Positions 9,401 to 16,271 of a stretch of 64,000 nucleotides of DNA are shown one piece after another. The DNA is from Janthinobacterium agaricidamnosum NBRC 102515 = DSM 9628. GTDB taxonomy: Bacteria > Pseudomonadota > Gammaproteobacteria > Burkholderiales > Burkholderiaceae_D. The notes under the pieces were generated by a model. The model had not been told where the DNA came from. It worked only from the letters and a program-made list of their open reading frames with translations, and ran no database searches. Location of the stretch: NCBI RefSeq assembly GCF_000723165.1, contig NZ_HG322949.1, positions 1,502,932 to 1,566,931 on the forward strand, in the 5' to 3' direction. Numbering within the stretch: the stretch's first letter is position 1; each line of letters starts with the position of its first letter. A program made the translations under genes and the position numbers.

Positions 9401-10061
9401 CGCCTTCGTGCGCGAAGTGACCAGCAACCCGGACGACGCCGCCATCGTGCTGGCGATTATCAGCATGGCGCACAGCATGAAGCTGGAAGTGATTGCCGAA
9501 GGCGTCGAAAACGATGCGCAACTGGCCTATCTGCGGCGCCACGGCTGCGATGAAATGCAGGGCTATTACTTCAGCCGGCCGGTGGCCGAAGAGGAATTCC
9601 AGTCGATGCTCAAGAATGGCAAGCTGCTGCAGGCGCCGCAGGACGACGACGATCAGCAGGAGCAGCAAACCCTGCTGATCGTCGACGACGACAGCTTCAT
9701 GCTGGACGTGCTGAGCGATTTCCTGGCGCAGGACGGCTACCGCATCCTGACCGCGCAAACGGCGGCCGAAGGCTTCGACATCCTGGCGCGGCACCGGGTG
9801 CAAGTGATCCTGTGCGATCAGTGCATGCCGATGATGAGCGGCACCGAATTCATGGAACGGGTCAAGCACCTGTGCCCGGACACCTTCCGCATCATGCTGT
9901 CGGCGTACGCCGACCTGACGCCGATCATGGCCGCCATCAACCGCGGCGCGGTCGACCGTTTTTACACCAAGCCATGGAAGGGCGCCGTGCTGCGCGAGAA
10001 CATCCGCGAAGGATTCCGCCTGCACGGACTGTTGCACGGACCGGTGCAGGCGGCGGCGTGA
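6426..10061 (+). CDS. Multidomain c-di-GMP regulator: REC-REC-GAF-PAS-GGDEF-EAL-REC
   Basis: This 1211-residue cytoplasmic protein starts with two receiver domains (about 4-120, phosphoacceptor Asp53 in ICDVHLP; about 137-255, motif ISDILMPNMDG). A GAF-like region (about 330-480) and a PAS domain (about 520-640) follow. The diguanylate cyclase domain has an intact GGDEF (about residue 719, GRFGGDEFAAIL). The phosphodiesterase domain has intact EAL (about 846, GAEALIRW) and DDFGTGYSSL. A third receiver lies at the C-terminus (about 1082-1200, ILCDQCMPMMSG). Both c-di-GMP making and breaking activities look possible. It begins with TTG at 6426 behind a GGAG site; no upstream ATG fits. No cognate kinase is adjacent. 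Confidence 0.94.
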   Translation: MSARILIIEDNATNMELMVYLLRAFGYTPLTAYDGEEGVRMAREEIPDLIICDVHLPKLDGYGVVAELKKDPLTSKIPALAVTALAMLGDRERLLEAGFDGYIGKPIEPDLFVAELESFLPAAPSAPVKNDIATILIVDDHVLNREFLMALLGYGGHRLLEASNGAEGLEIMRGECPDLVISDILMPNMDGYEFVTRIHQNPATADVPIIFYTATYREQEALALAEACGVRWVLPKPSDPEVIIRTVNQALGLAPSAAPPSLPPPAQSEGQLRGIDNKVSEYLDELESSSQLITSLAQQDDPAAPPEHLSVMTERLSRSLSSLQAVSLRLTALIELGIELGAERDPQALIEVGCRVAQNICVSKYACIGVLQEGADKLSYFSSCGLEQQLDAISLEPRAGLLNQLLQERQPLRINNPDGDPAALGLPASHPPVHSFLGVAIASRERSHGWLYLVDKLGADEFSEVDERVAATVAAQIAVAYDNLHLYDEIKRHHEQLTQDMSARIRLDEDLRRFRLAMDATADAIFLVDRAGMCFVDVNLTACRMLGYQREEFLKVGPGGAHEGADANADANLEELYDKLLAGDQGGAMTELLLQRKDGSPLAVEVQRRTLRSGQSWILVAVARDITERKDAEQRLMKLAHFDTLTGLPNRTQFYESLSHSLDQAAEHHWSVAVLFLDIDRFKNINDTLGHTIGDELLRQFSSRLVDCLRVRDTIGRFGGDEFAAILVLPDGAQHATSVVDKIREAMRRPFDLKGHEVTVTSSIGISVYPDDGLDPDVLIQYADTAMYRAKEAGSDAFRFFTAEMNLQSLARLDLENALRRAIDNEEFVLFFQPKVHIVSGRISGAEALIRWRRPGHGMVSPALFIPILEETGLIVRVGTWVLNEACKKISEWGAGGIGPVHLSVNVSGIQFFVGGIEEEVLKAIRTHDIAPDLLELELTESSLMSNAEETITVLRNLKSLGIQISIDDFGTGYSSLAYLKRFPIDKLKIDIAFVREVTSNPDDAAIVLAIISMAHSMKLEVIAEGVENDAQLAYLRRHGCDEMQGYYFSRPVAEEEFQSMLKNGKLLQAPQDDDDQQEQQTLLIVDDDSFMLDVLSDFLAQDGYRILTAQTAAEGFDILARHRVQVILCDQCMPMMSGTEFMERVKHLCPDTFRIMLSAYADLTPIMAAINRGAVDRFYTKPWKGAVLRENIREGFRLHGLLHGPVQAAA

Positions 10062-10133
10062 GGGCATCAGCGCATTTAGAATGCCGGCTCTAGTTTTGCT
10101 GTCTAAAATGGATTTGTCGCATGGGCATATCGC

Positions 10134-10745
10134 ATGGACACATTCAAGCGCAATCCACCGGAGCCTGGCATGGTAAAGAAATTAAAAGCACAGCTGAAAG
10201 ACGAAGAAAAACAATTGGCCAGCGCCGTGCGCACGTCGGCGCAGCAGATCTGGCAAGCGGGCCTGGGCGCATTCGCCAAGGCGCAGGAAGAGGGCGGCCG
10301 GGTATTTTCGAAGCTGGTCAAGGAAGGCACCGAATTCCAGAAGCGCGCCGAAGACAAGGTCTCCGGCGTGGGCGATACCGTCGGCAAGATCGCCGACGGC
10401 GTCAGCCAGCAGGCGTCCGGGTCGTGGGACAAGCTGGAACAAGTGTTCGAAGAGCGCGTCGCGCGCGCGCTGGCTACCATCGGCGTACCGACCCGGAAGG
10501 AACTCCAGGCGCTCAACAAGCGCATCGAGCAATTGAGCAAGGCGGTCGCCGAATTGTCCGGCGCGCAGGGGGACAAGGCGGCCAGGCCGGCCAAGGTCAA
10601 GACGGCGGCGGCCAGGCCGGCCGCAAAAACCGCGCAAAAAGCAGCCGTCAAGCCTGCGCTGAAAGCCAAGCCGTCAGCCAAGGCCGCCGCGCCAAAAGCC
10701 GCGATCAGGAAGCCGGCGGCGAAGAAGCCGGCCAGTCCAAAATAG
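10134..10745 (+). CDS. Phasin family / PHA granule-associated protein (PhaI/PhaF-like)
   Basis: The 203-residue protein has a phasin-like N-terminal domain (about 15-140) rich in amphipathic helix (QQIWQAGLGAFAKAQEEG, FSKLVKEGTEFQKRAED). Its tail (about 145-203) is made of Ala/Lys/Pro-rich repeats (AKPSAKAAAPKAA) like the histone-like, DNA-binding tail of PhaF. Such proteins coat polyhydroxyalkanoate granules and link them to the nucleoid. A strong terminator follows directly, so it is probably monocistronic. Confidence 0.8.
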   Translation: MDTFKRNPPEPGMVKKLKAQLKDEEKQLASAVRTSAQQIWQAGLGAFAKAQEEGGRVFSKLVKEGTEFQKRAEDKVSGVGDTVGKIADGVSQQASGSWDKLEQVFEERVARALATIGVPTRKELQALNKRIEQLSKAVAELSGAQGDKAARPAKVKTAAARPAAKTAQKAAVKPALKAKPSAKAAAPKAAIRKPAAKKPASPK

Positions 10746-10773
10746 CCATTGGCATGCGCGCTACGCATGGCAC

Positions 10774-10802
10774 GGGCTTGTGCATGGCACAGGCCCTTTT
10801 TT
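10774..10802 (+). terminator. Rho-independent terminator of the phasin gene
   Basis: GGGCTTGTGC (10774-10783), an ATG loop, and GCACAGGCCC (10787-10796) form a 10-bp stem with one G-U pair, followed by six T. Confidence 0.82.
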
Positions 10803-10924
10803 ATGCGGCGCGATGTGGAAAACGCGCAGGAACATGGCTGGATTATGGAATCAGGCGGAGAGTTTCATAACAGCGTTTTTCAGTGTTATGCTTGCGGCAG
10901 AAGAACAGGACAGAGACCGCCCCC

Positions 10925-11590
10925 ATGCTACAAAAAGCACCACGCCGTACCCGTGAACGTATTCTGGAATTATCCTTGCGCTTGTTTAATGAGTTTGGAG
11001 AGCCGAATATCACGACCACCGTGATTGCGGAAGAGATGAATATCTCGCCGGGGAATCTGTATTATCACTTCAGGAACAAGGACGATATCGTCAATTCGAT
11101 CTTTGTCCAGTTCGAAGCCGAAATCGAACGCATCCTCACCGTGCCGGACGGGCGCCGCTCGAATATCGAGGACGTGTGGCTGTATCTGCACCTGATGTTC
11201 GAATTGATCTGGCGCTACCGCTTTTTCTACCGCGACTTGAACGACCTGCTGTCGCGTAACCGCAAGCTCGAACTGCATTTCAAATTGATCCTGGCGCACA
11301 AGATCAAGGTGGCCAAGCAATTGTGCGAAGACTTGCGCACCGAGAAATCGCTGGAAGCGTCGGACATGGAAATCGATGCGATGGCGACCAATATGGTGGT
11401 GGTCGCGACGTATTGGCTGTCGTATGAATATGTGCGCAATCCCCGTAAATACACCGAGCAGCAATCGATGTCGGATGCATTGGCGCGCGGCTGCTACCAG
11501 GTGTTGTCGCAAATCGGCCCGTATCTGCGCAATGAAACCCATTTGCTGTTCCAGAAACTATCCGAAGAGTACTTGAAGAAATTAAAATAG
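10925..11590 (+). CDS. TetR/AcrR family transcriptional regulator
   Basis: The 221-residue product has a TetR-type helix-turn-helix at about residues 30-55 (TTTVIAEEMNISPGNLYYHF), then an all-helical ligand domain (FELIWRYRFFYRDLNDLLSR). It probably binds operator DNA as a dimer and responds to a small ligand. The ATG at 10925 gives the usual basic N-terminus (MLQKAPRRTRERIL); an earlier in-frame GTG at 10883 adds residues not seen in the family. The TPR-like gene follows 14 bp downstream, so the two are probably co-transcribed. Confidence 0.86.
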   Translation: MLQKAPRRTRERILELSLRLFNEFGEPNITTTVIAEEMNISPGNLYYHFRNKDDIVNSIFVQFEAEIERILTVPDGRRSNIEDVWLYLHLMFELIWRYRFFYRDLNDLLSRNRKLELHFKLILAHKIKVAKQLCEDLRTEKSLEASDMEIDAMATNMVVVATYWLSYEYVRNPRKYTEQQSMSDALARGCYQVLSQIGPYLRNETHLLFQKLSEEYLKKLK

Positions 11591-11604
11591 AGGAGGGTGC
11601 CGCC

Positions 11605-12378
11605 ATGGCCTGGAATACATTCCGCTATCCTGAATCCGCGTATCTGCATACGCCGGCCAGCCTGGAACAAGCGTGGGCCAGGCTGCATGCGGGCGATGCC
11701 GAACCGTTCCCGGTCCATGCGGCGCTGGTGCAGGCGTGGATCGCCTTCCATGCCGGCGATTTTGAAAAAGCCACCAGGCTAGGCCTGGCCGCCGGCGTCA
11801 AGGGTTACTCGGTGGCGCACAAGGCGACTTGCGTTTACGCGAGCTGCCTGGAAACCAGCGACAAGGCGCGCATCGCCACCTTTGAGGAAGTGGCCGAGCG
11901 CTGCGAGCGCCAGCAAGCCGAGCAGCCGGACAATCCGGCCGGTTTTTATTGGCACGCTTACAGCCTGGGCCGCTATGCGCAAGGCATTTCGGTGGTCAAG
12001 GCGCTGGCCCAGGGCATCGACATCAAGGTGCGCAACAGCCTCGACACCGCGTTGGCACTGGCGCCGTATCATGCCGATGCGCATATTGCGTTTGGTGCGT
12101 ATCATGCGGAAATTATCGACAAGGTCGGTGCGCTGATCGGCGGCCTGACGTATGGCGTCAAGAAGGAGCAAGGCTTGCAGCATTTCAAGACCGCGTTGAA
12201 ACTCAATCCCGATACGGCGCTCGGCCGGATCGCGTATGCGAAGGCGTTGCTGATGTTGGATGGCAAGAAGAAGATGGCGGAGGCACTCGCCTTGTACCAG
12301 GAAGCCGCCGCATGCGTGGCGGTGGACGCGATGGAGCGCCTCGATGTTGAGGCGGCAATTGAAGAACTAAAGGAGTAG
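11605..12378 (+). CDS. TPR-like helical repeat protein
   Basis: The 257-residue protein is built from Ala-rich helical hairpins (LVQAWIAFHAGDFEKATRLG, DTALALAPYHADAHIAFGAYHAEI, HFKTALKLNPDTALGRIAYA). These fit degenerate tetratricopeptide repeats, used for protein-protein contacts. There is no signal peptide. The ATG at 11605 is preceded by GAGGAGGG. It sits between the TetR gene and the LOG gene with tiny gaps, so the three probably form an operon. I do not recognise a specific function. Confidence 0.7.
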   Translation: MAWNTFRYPESAYLHTPASLEQAWARLHAGDAEPFPVHAALVQAWIAFHAGDFEKATRLGLAAGVKGYSVAHKATCVYASCLETSDKARIATFEEVAERCERQQAEQPDNPAGFYWHAYSLGRYAQGISVVKALAQGIDIKVRNSLDTALALAPYHADAHIAFGAYHAEIIDKVGALIGGLTYGVKKEQGLQHFKTALKLNPDTALGRIAYAKALLMLDGKKKMAEALALYQEAAACVAVDAMERLDVEAAIEELKE

Positions 12379-12379
12379 C

Positions 12380-12928
12380 GTGATTAAATCGATCTGTGTG
12401 TATTGTGGCGCCAATGGCGGCGTCACGCCGCAATATGCGGCGGCGGCGCGCGAATTGGCGCGGGTGTTGGTGGAAGAGAATATCTCGCTGGTGTATGGCG
12501 GCGGCAATGTCGGCTTGATGGGCGTGATCGCCGATGAGGTACTGCGCCTGGGCGGTGAGGTGACCGGCGTGATCCCGACCCAATTGGTGGAGCGCGAAGT
12601 GGGCCATACCGGCTTGACGCGCCAGTTCATCGTCAAGGACATGCATGAACGCAAGGCCATGATGGCGCAACTGTCGGACGGTTTTATCGCCATGCCGGGC
12701 GGCCTGGGTACGCTGGAAGAATTGTTCGAGGTGTTGACCTGGTCGCAGCTGGGCATCCACAGCAAACCGATCGGCTTGCTGAATGTCGACCATTTTTATG
12801 ATGGCCTGGTCAGCTTCATCGAGCATGCCAAGGGCGAAGGTTTTGTGCGGCCGCAACACGCGGCGATGCTGCGGGTCGAGGCGGACGCGCTGGCCTTGGT
12901 GCAGCGCCTGAAAGGTGGCCAAGGCTAA
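12380..12928 (+). CDS. LOG family protein (cytokinin riboside 5'-monophosphate phosphoribohydrolase-like)
   Basis: The 182-residue protein shows the LOG hallmarks: YCGANGGVTPQY near the N-terminus, YGGGNVGLMGVIADEVL, and PGGLGTLEELFEVLTW (the PGGxGTxxE motif). Family members cleave nucleoside 5'-monophosphates to a free base plus ribose 5-phosphate; older annotations as lysine decarboxylase are unsupported. It starts with GTG at 12380 behind AGGAG, 1 bp after the TPR-like stop codon. A hairpin terminator follows. Confidence 0.88.
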   Translation: MIKSICVYCGANGGVTPQYAAAARELARVLVEENISLVYGGGNVGLMGVIADEVLRLGGEVTGVIPTQLVEREVGHTGLTRQFIVKDMHERKAMMAQLSDGFIAMPGGLGTLEELFEVLTWSQLGIHSKPIGLLNVDHFYDGLVSFIEHAKGEGFVRPQHAAMLRVEADALALVQRLKGGQG

Positions 12929-12946
12929 GCTGGACTTGGCTGTAAT

Positions 12947-12984
12947 AAAAACGGGCCATGCAGTGATGCATGGCCCGTTGTCTT
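12947..12984 (+). terminator. Hairpin terminator after the LOG gene
   Basis: ACGGGCCATGCA (12951-12962) and TGCATGGCCCGT (12967-12978) form a perfect 12-bp stem with a GTGA loop. It is preceded by AAAA and followed by a weak T-rich tail. Confidence 0.65.
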
Positions 12985-13262
12985 GGCGGAAAAGGATTCC
13001 GATCAAGGCGTTCGGCTACGGCCGGGTATCGCGTGAAGGCTTGAGTGGCGATACGCTGCAACTGACCCAATCCGCTTCGATGCGCATGCAATTGGCGGGC
13101 AAGGTCGGCCGGCTCGATGTCGAGCGCACTGGCTCGGGCGATATTACGCTGACCGCGAGCCGCAAATTGCAAGCCCGTGCAAATGGTTCTGGCCGCATCA
13201 CGGTACGCGGCAACCGGCCTCAGCGCAGCGTCATCGGCTCGCGCGTCAGCATCATCGAGTAA
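12985..13262 (+). pseudogene. Remnant of a GIN-domain (DUF2807) protein
   Basis: The reading frame here ends in Gly/Ser/Asp-rich beta-strand repeats (GRLDVERTGSGDITLTA, LQARANGSGRITVRGN). These resemble the last third of the GIN/DUF2807 beta-solenoid seen intact at 46269-47051. There is no signal peptide, start codon or N-terminal domain, and the upstream part of the frame runs through the LOG terminator. I read it as the surviving 3' end of a decayed gene. A short functional protein is less likely. Confidence 0.45.
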
Positions 13263-13277
13263 ACGCGGCGCGGCGCC

Positions 13278-13784
13278 TTACCACAGGCGCTGGCTGGACA
13301 TATCGAGCTGGGTCAGGTACAGCCGCAAATCAAATTCATACTGGTGGTAATTCGGTTCCATGTAGGAACACAGCTTGTAGAACGCCTTGTCGTGCTGCTT
13401 TTCCTTGACGTGGGCCAGCTCATGCACCGCGATCATGCGCAGAAATTCCAGCGGCACGTCCTTGAAGATGGTGGCGACGCGAATCTCATGTTTCGCCTTC
13501 AACTTTCCTCCCTGCACCCGTGAAATCGAGGTGTGCAAACCCAGCGCGTGATTGATCACGTGGATCTTGTTGTCGAACGCCACTTTGTTGATCGGCTCGG
13601 CATTGCGCAGGAATTCGTTTTTCAAATCCTGCACGTATTGATACAAGGCCTTGTCGTTACGGATGTCGTGCGCCGCCGGGTAGCGCTTGAGCAATACCTC
13701 GGCCAGTTTGTTTTGGTCGATCAGCAAGGACACTTGTTGGCGGGTTTGCTCGGAATAGGCGCTCAGGTACTTCAGGGCATGCAT
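13278..13784 (-). CDS. YgjP-like M48-family zinc metallopeptidase
   Basis: The 168-residue protein contains HELAH (residues 121-125) and a further His at 131 (HVKEKQHDKAFYKL), the zinc signature of the YgjP/WLM group. The preceding strand (KHEIRVATIF) and helix (LEFLRMIAVHEL) also fit. The physiological substrate of these small cytoplasmic proteins is not well defined. The start at 13784 gives MHALKYLSAYS; upstream in-frame codons encode Arg-rich, non-family sequence. It is convergent with the GIN remnant. Confidence 0.8.
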   Translation of the reverse strand: MHALKYLSAYSEQTRQQVSLLIDQNKLAEVLLKRYPAAHDIRNDKALYQYVQDLKNEFLRNAEPINKVAFDNKIHVINHALGLHTSISRVQGGKLKAKHEIRVATIFKDVPLEFLRMIAVHELAHVKEKQHDKAFYKLCSYMEPNYHQYEFDLRLYLTQLDMSSQRLW

Positions 13785-14716
13785 GGCGGCGATGGTTCGG
13801 AAAAGGACAGGCCGGAATGTAACACAAACGCGCCAGCCGGTCCGGCTGGTGTTGCGGGTCTCACGCATAGATCGGCGGATGTCGGCTTGTGAGGTTGGCG
13901 GCATTCTGGCATGAGTGCGATTCAGCCAGCACCAGGGCATTTAACTTTCCGAACTGCTGAATTTTAAAATAATTGCCTTTAAAATATCATTACTTGTCCT
14001 GTTCTGATAAACCATGGCTTGCCTGTGGATGAGATGGATAACTTGAAATTGACACACTACGGACTTGCCGAAATGACCGGGTGGATTAAGCATTTCATTC
14101 ATTCTTATTAAAAACATGCAATATAATTTTAATAATTAAATATGATTTTCATCGCTGCTTATATACTTTATTCTTTTGGAAATAGTCACGAATTGTAACA
14201 AAAATAAAATTTCTAATAAAATAATGATTTACCTTGCTTTGACATTGTAAACATGGAATTATCTGCATCGGTTCAGAGGCTGTAAATAAATCAGAAAGTG
14301 GCAACCGGAGAAGCTTTTCTTTGCCAAATGAAATGGTTGATTGTTTTGATTTGTATTGTGGGGTGATGAGGCGTTGATATTCGAAAATTGACATTGCTTA
14401 TGCGATTTTTAAATGAGGTCCGATAAATATGGCATGCCTGGCAGCTCTGGTAACGCCGGCAGCGACGGTTCCCGGTGGCGCCTCGCGCTGCAGAGTCGCG
14501 TCGCAGCGCATCCGCTCATATGCTTCAGCAGTTCACGGTGACATGATGGGAATAAGCTCTTCGTATTTTAATTTTTTCTAAACCCCCTTTATTCATTACT
14601 AAAAAGGCTCAGCGAGTCTTTGGCGGAACTCGTCTAATGGAATTCGATGAGCCGTCGTCTGGTCCGTGCGGCGCCATGTATTGTCACGGAATTTTTTAAT
14701 CATCAAAGGAGTCAGG
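13785..14716. other. Long non-coding, partly A+T-rich region upstream of the NRPS cluster
   Basis: About 930 bp without a convincing gene. Roughly 13960-14410 is strikingly A+T-rich compared with its surroundings; 14420-14560 is GC-rich again, and 14560-14716 mixes A/T runs with short inverted repeats such as CGAGT/ACTCG. An 81-codon frame on the minus strand at 14149-14394 has no recognisable features. The region must hold the promoter of the rightward cluster. The composition shift could also mark an acquisition boundary or silenced DNA. Confidence 0.6.
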
Positions 14717-14914
14717 ATGGCATCAGAAGATTTACAGCAAGACGAAGTGCTTTTCCAGGTAGTCGTCAATCACGAAGAACAGTATTCGATCTGGCCGCAG
14801 CACAAGTTGGTGCCGCATGGCTGGTCTGGCGTCGGCACTTCCGGCGATAAGGCGACTTGTCTCGAATGGATACGGAAAGTTTGGGTCGATATGCGTCCGC
14901 TCAGCGTACGTTAG
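14717..14914 (+). CDS. mbtH: MbtH-like NRPS adenylation-domain chaperone
   Basis: The 65-residue protein carries the full MbtH signature: [21 protein letters not shown], then a C-terminal W-x-D-M-R-P-L (VWVDMRPLS). MbtH proteins bind NRPS adenylation domains and are needed for their folding or activity. The ATG at 14717 has an ideal AAAGGAG site 5 bases upstream. It is the first gene of the ten-gene rightward cluster and probably partners one or more of its four A domains. Confidence 0.96.
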   Translation: MASEDLQQDEVLFQVVVNHEEQYSIWPQHKLVPHGWSGVGTSGDKATCLEWIRKVWVDMRPLSVR

Positions 14915-15307
14915 TCCTGCCGTGCTAAGTCTCAATGCCCTTGGCTTGCGGGTATATAAACACAGCGAGCTCTCATATTTAACAATTTCGGGATTGGCAT
15001 GGCAGTCGATAAAGAGTTGGGCGGGTTATTGAAAACCTGCAAGGTTGGGCAGTTTATTTATCTTCAGAGCTTTTTCAACGTCAATTTTGAATCCCCGCTG
15101 TGCATTGAAACACTCACTGGGGCTTCTGGCCGGCAGTCTTTTTCCATAGAACTGCCTGATGCCTGCCCGGCACGCCCAAGGCGCCGCAGCCAGCCCGAAA
15201 AAATCCGCCGTGTAGCCGCTCTTGTCCAGCGCTTTTGCCAGGACGAGCGCAGGCATTCATCCGACTTTCCCATCATCGGTTTGCAGGCTTGAACCATGGA
15301 GAAATGC
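14915..15307. other. 393-bp gap between mbtH and the cupin gene
   Basis: An open frame at 14999-15292 (97 codons, plus strand) has an unconvincing Arg/Pro-rich second half and no clear ribosome site. A 76-codon minus-strand frame at 15026-15256 is somewhat more protein-like (GYTADFFGLAAAPWACRAG) but matches nothing I recognise. It may be a remnant gene or a long leader; a second promoter for the biosynthetic genes could lie here. Confidence 0.4.
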
Positions 15308-16195
15308 ATGATCATCGATATTCCACGCTTCAGCCATGACCAGTATCCAGACTTGCGTCACGTGTTGAAAGGAAGGGACCGGCCAGCAGTGCTGGAAGGA
15401 TATTTGGAGCATTGGCAAGCATCGGGACGCTGGACGCCGTCCTTTTTCGCGCAGCAGCACGGGGAGTGCGTGGTCCAGGTCGAAAGGTCCAGGATGTCGC
15501 CGGTGCCGACAGACCCGGCCGAGTATCTCGGGCAACGCCACTATGCCAAGGAAAAACTGGGCACGACGATATTGGGCATGCTGGAACTGGGAAGCGCTTA
15601 TGGCGGCTATATCACCTATGCGTCGATTTTTTCGGAGCTGCCCGAGCTGAAGGCGGAGATCGCGCCATTGCATGAAGACTCCGGTTTTCCGCGCTGGATG
15701 CCGCGCTGGCTGCGCAAGAAATTGGTGCTGCGTCCCGGTTTCTGGCTCGGACCAAAGGGGATGTCGTCGCCGATGCACTTCGACCGGCACGAAAACCTCA
15801 ATGTCCAATTACACGGCAGCAAGCGGTGGGTATTGTTTTCACCGGATCAGTCCGCCAACGTCTATTACGGGCAAGGCCGCGACATACCGGTCATTTACAG
15901 CCCGGTCGACATGAGCGCGCCGGATCACGAGCGGTTTCCTCTGCTGGCCGGCGCAGAACGCTACGACTTCGTGCTGCAAGCCGGGCAAGTCTTGTATCTG
16001 CCCCCGGGATGGTGGCATTACGTCGAATCGCAAAGCGACGCGATCAATGTCAACTATTGGTGGTGGTCGCCGCGCGCGGTGCGCACCGTATGCCGGGTCG
16101 AATGGGCCAGCTTGTGGCGCACGCTGCGCGACAGGCTGGCACGTCGAGCAGACCCGGACGGCGGCAGAAACAAGCCAACCTCGATGCCGTTGTGA
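15308..16195 (+). CDS. Cupin/JmjC-type Fe(II)/2-oxoglutarate oxygenase
   Basis: The 295-residue protein belongs to the cupin_8/JmjC (FIH-like) fold. The predicted iron triad is His157 and Asp159 in MHFDRHENLN plus His237 in LPPGWWHYVES. The strand after the HxD motif (VQLHGSKRWVLFSP) is characteristic. Such enzymes hydroxylate proteins or carrier-bound amino acids. Within an NRPS cluster the likely role is hydroxylation of an aminoacyl or peptidyl intermediate; that is inference. The ATG at 15308 is preferred because GGAGAA lies 6 bases upstream; an ATG at 15296 is the alternative. Confidence 0.85.
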   Translation: MIIDIPRFSHDQYPDLRHVLKGRDRPAVLEGYLEHWQASGRWTPSFFAQQHGECVVQVERSRMSPVPTDPAEYLGQRHYAKEKLGTTILGMLELGSAYGGYITYASIFSELPELKAEIAPLHEDSGFPRWMPRWLRKKLVLRPGFWLGPKGMSSPMHFDRHENLNVQLHGSKRWVLFSPDQSANVYYGQGRDIPVIYSPVDMSAPDHERFPLLAGAERYDFVLQAGQVLYLPPGWWHYVESQSDAINVNYWWWSPRAVRTVCRVEWASLWRTLRDRLARRADPDGGRNKPTSMPL

Positions 16196-16271
16196 CGCCG
16201 GCGGCAAGCCGGCCGGCGCCTTTGGCTCATCTTGAAATTGTCTGAGTAATTATTTTTTGTGGAAAACTTTA

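Noticed and set aside
7383..10067. 894-codon open frame antisense to the GGDEF/EAL gene
   Set aside because: Its translation is Arg/His/Gln-rich low-quality sequence typical of the antisense of GC-rich codons; the sense frame has clear domains throughout.
14149..14394. 81-codon minus-strand frame in the A+T-rich region
   Set aside because: No ribosome site, no recognisable domain, and chance frames in A+T-rich DNA do not need explanation.
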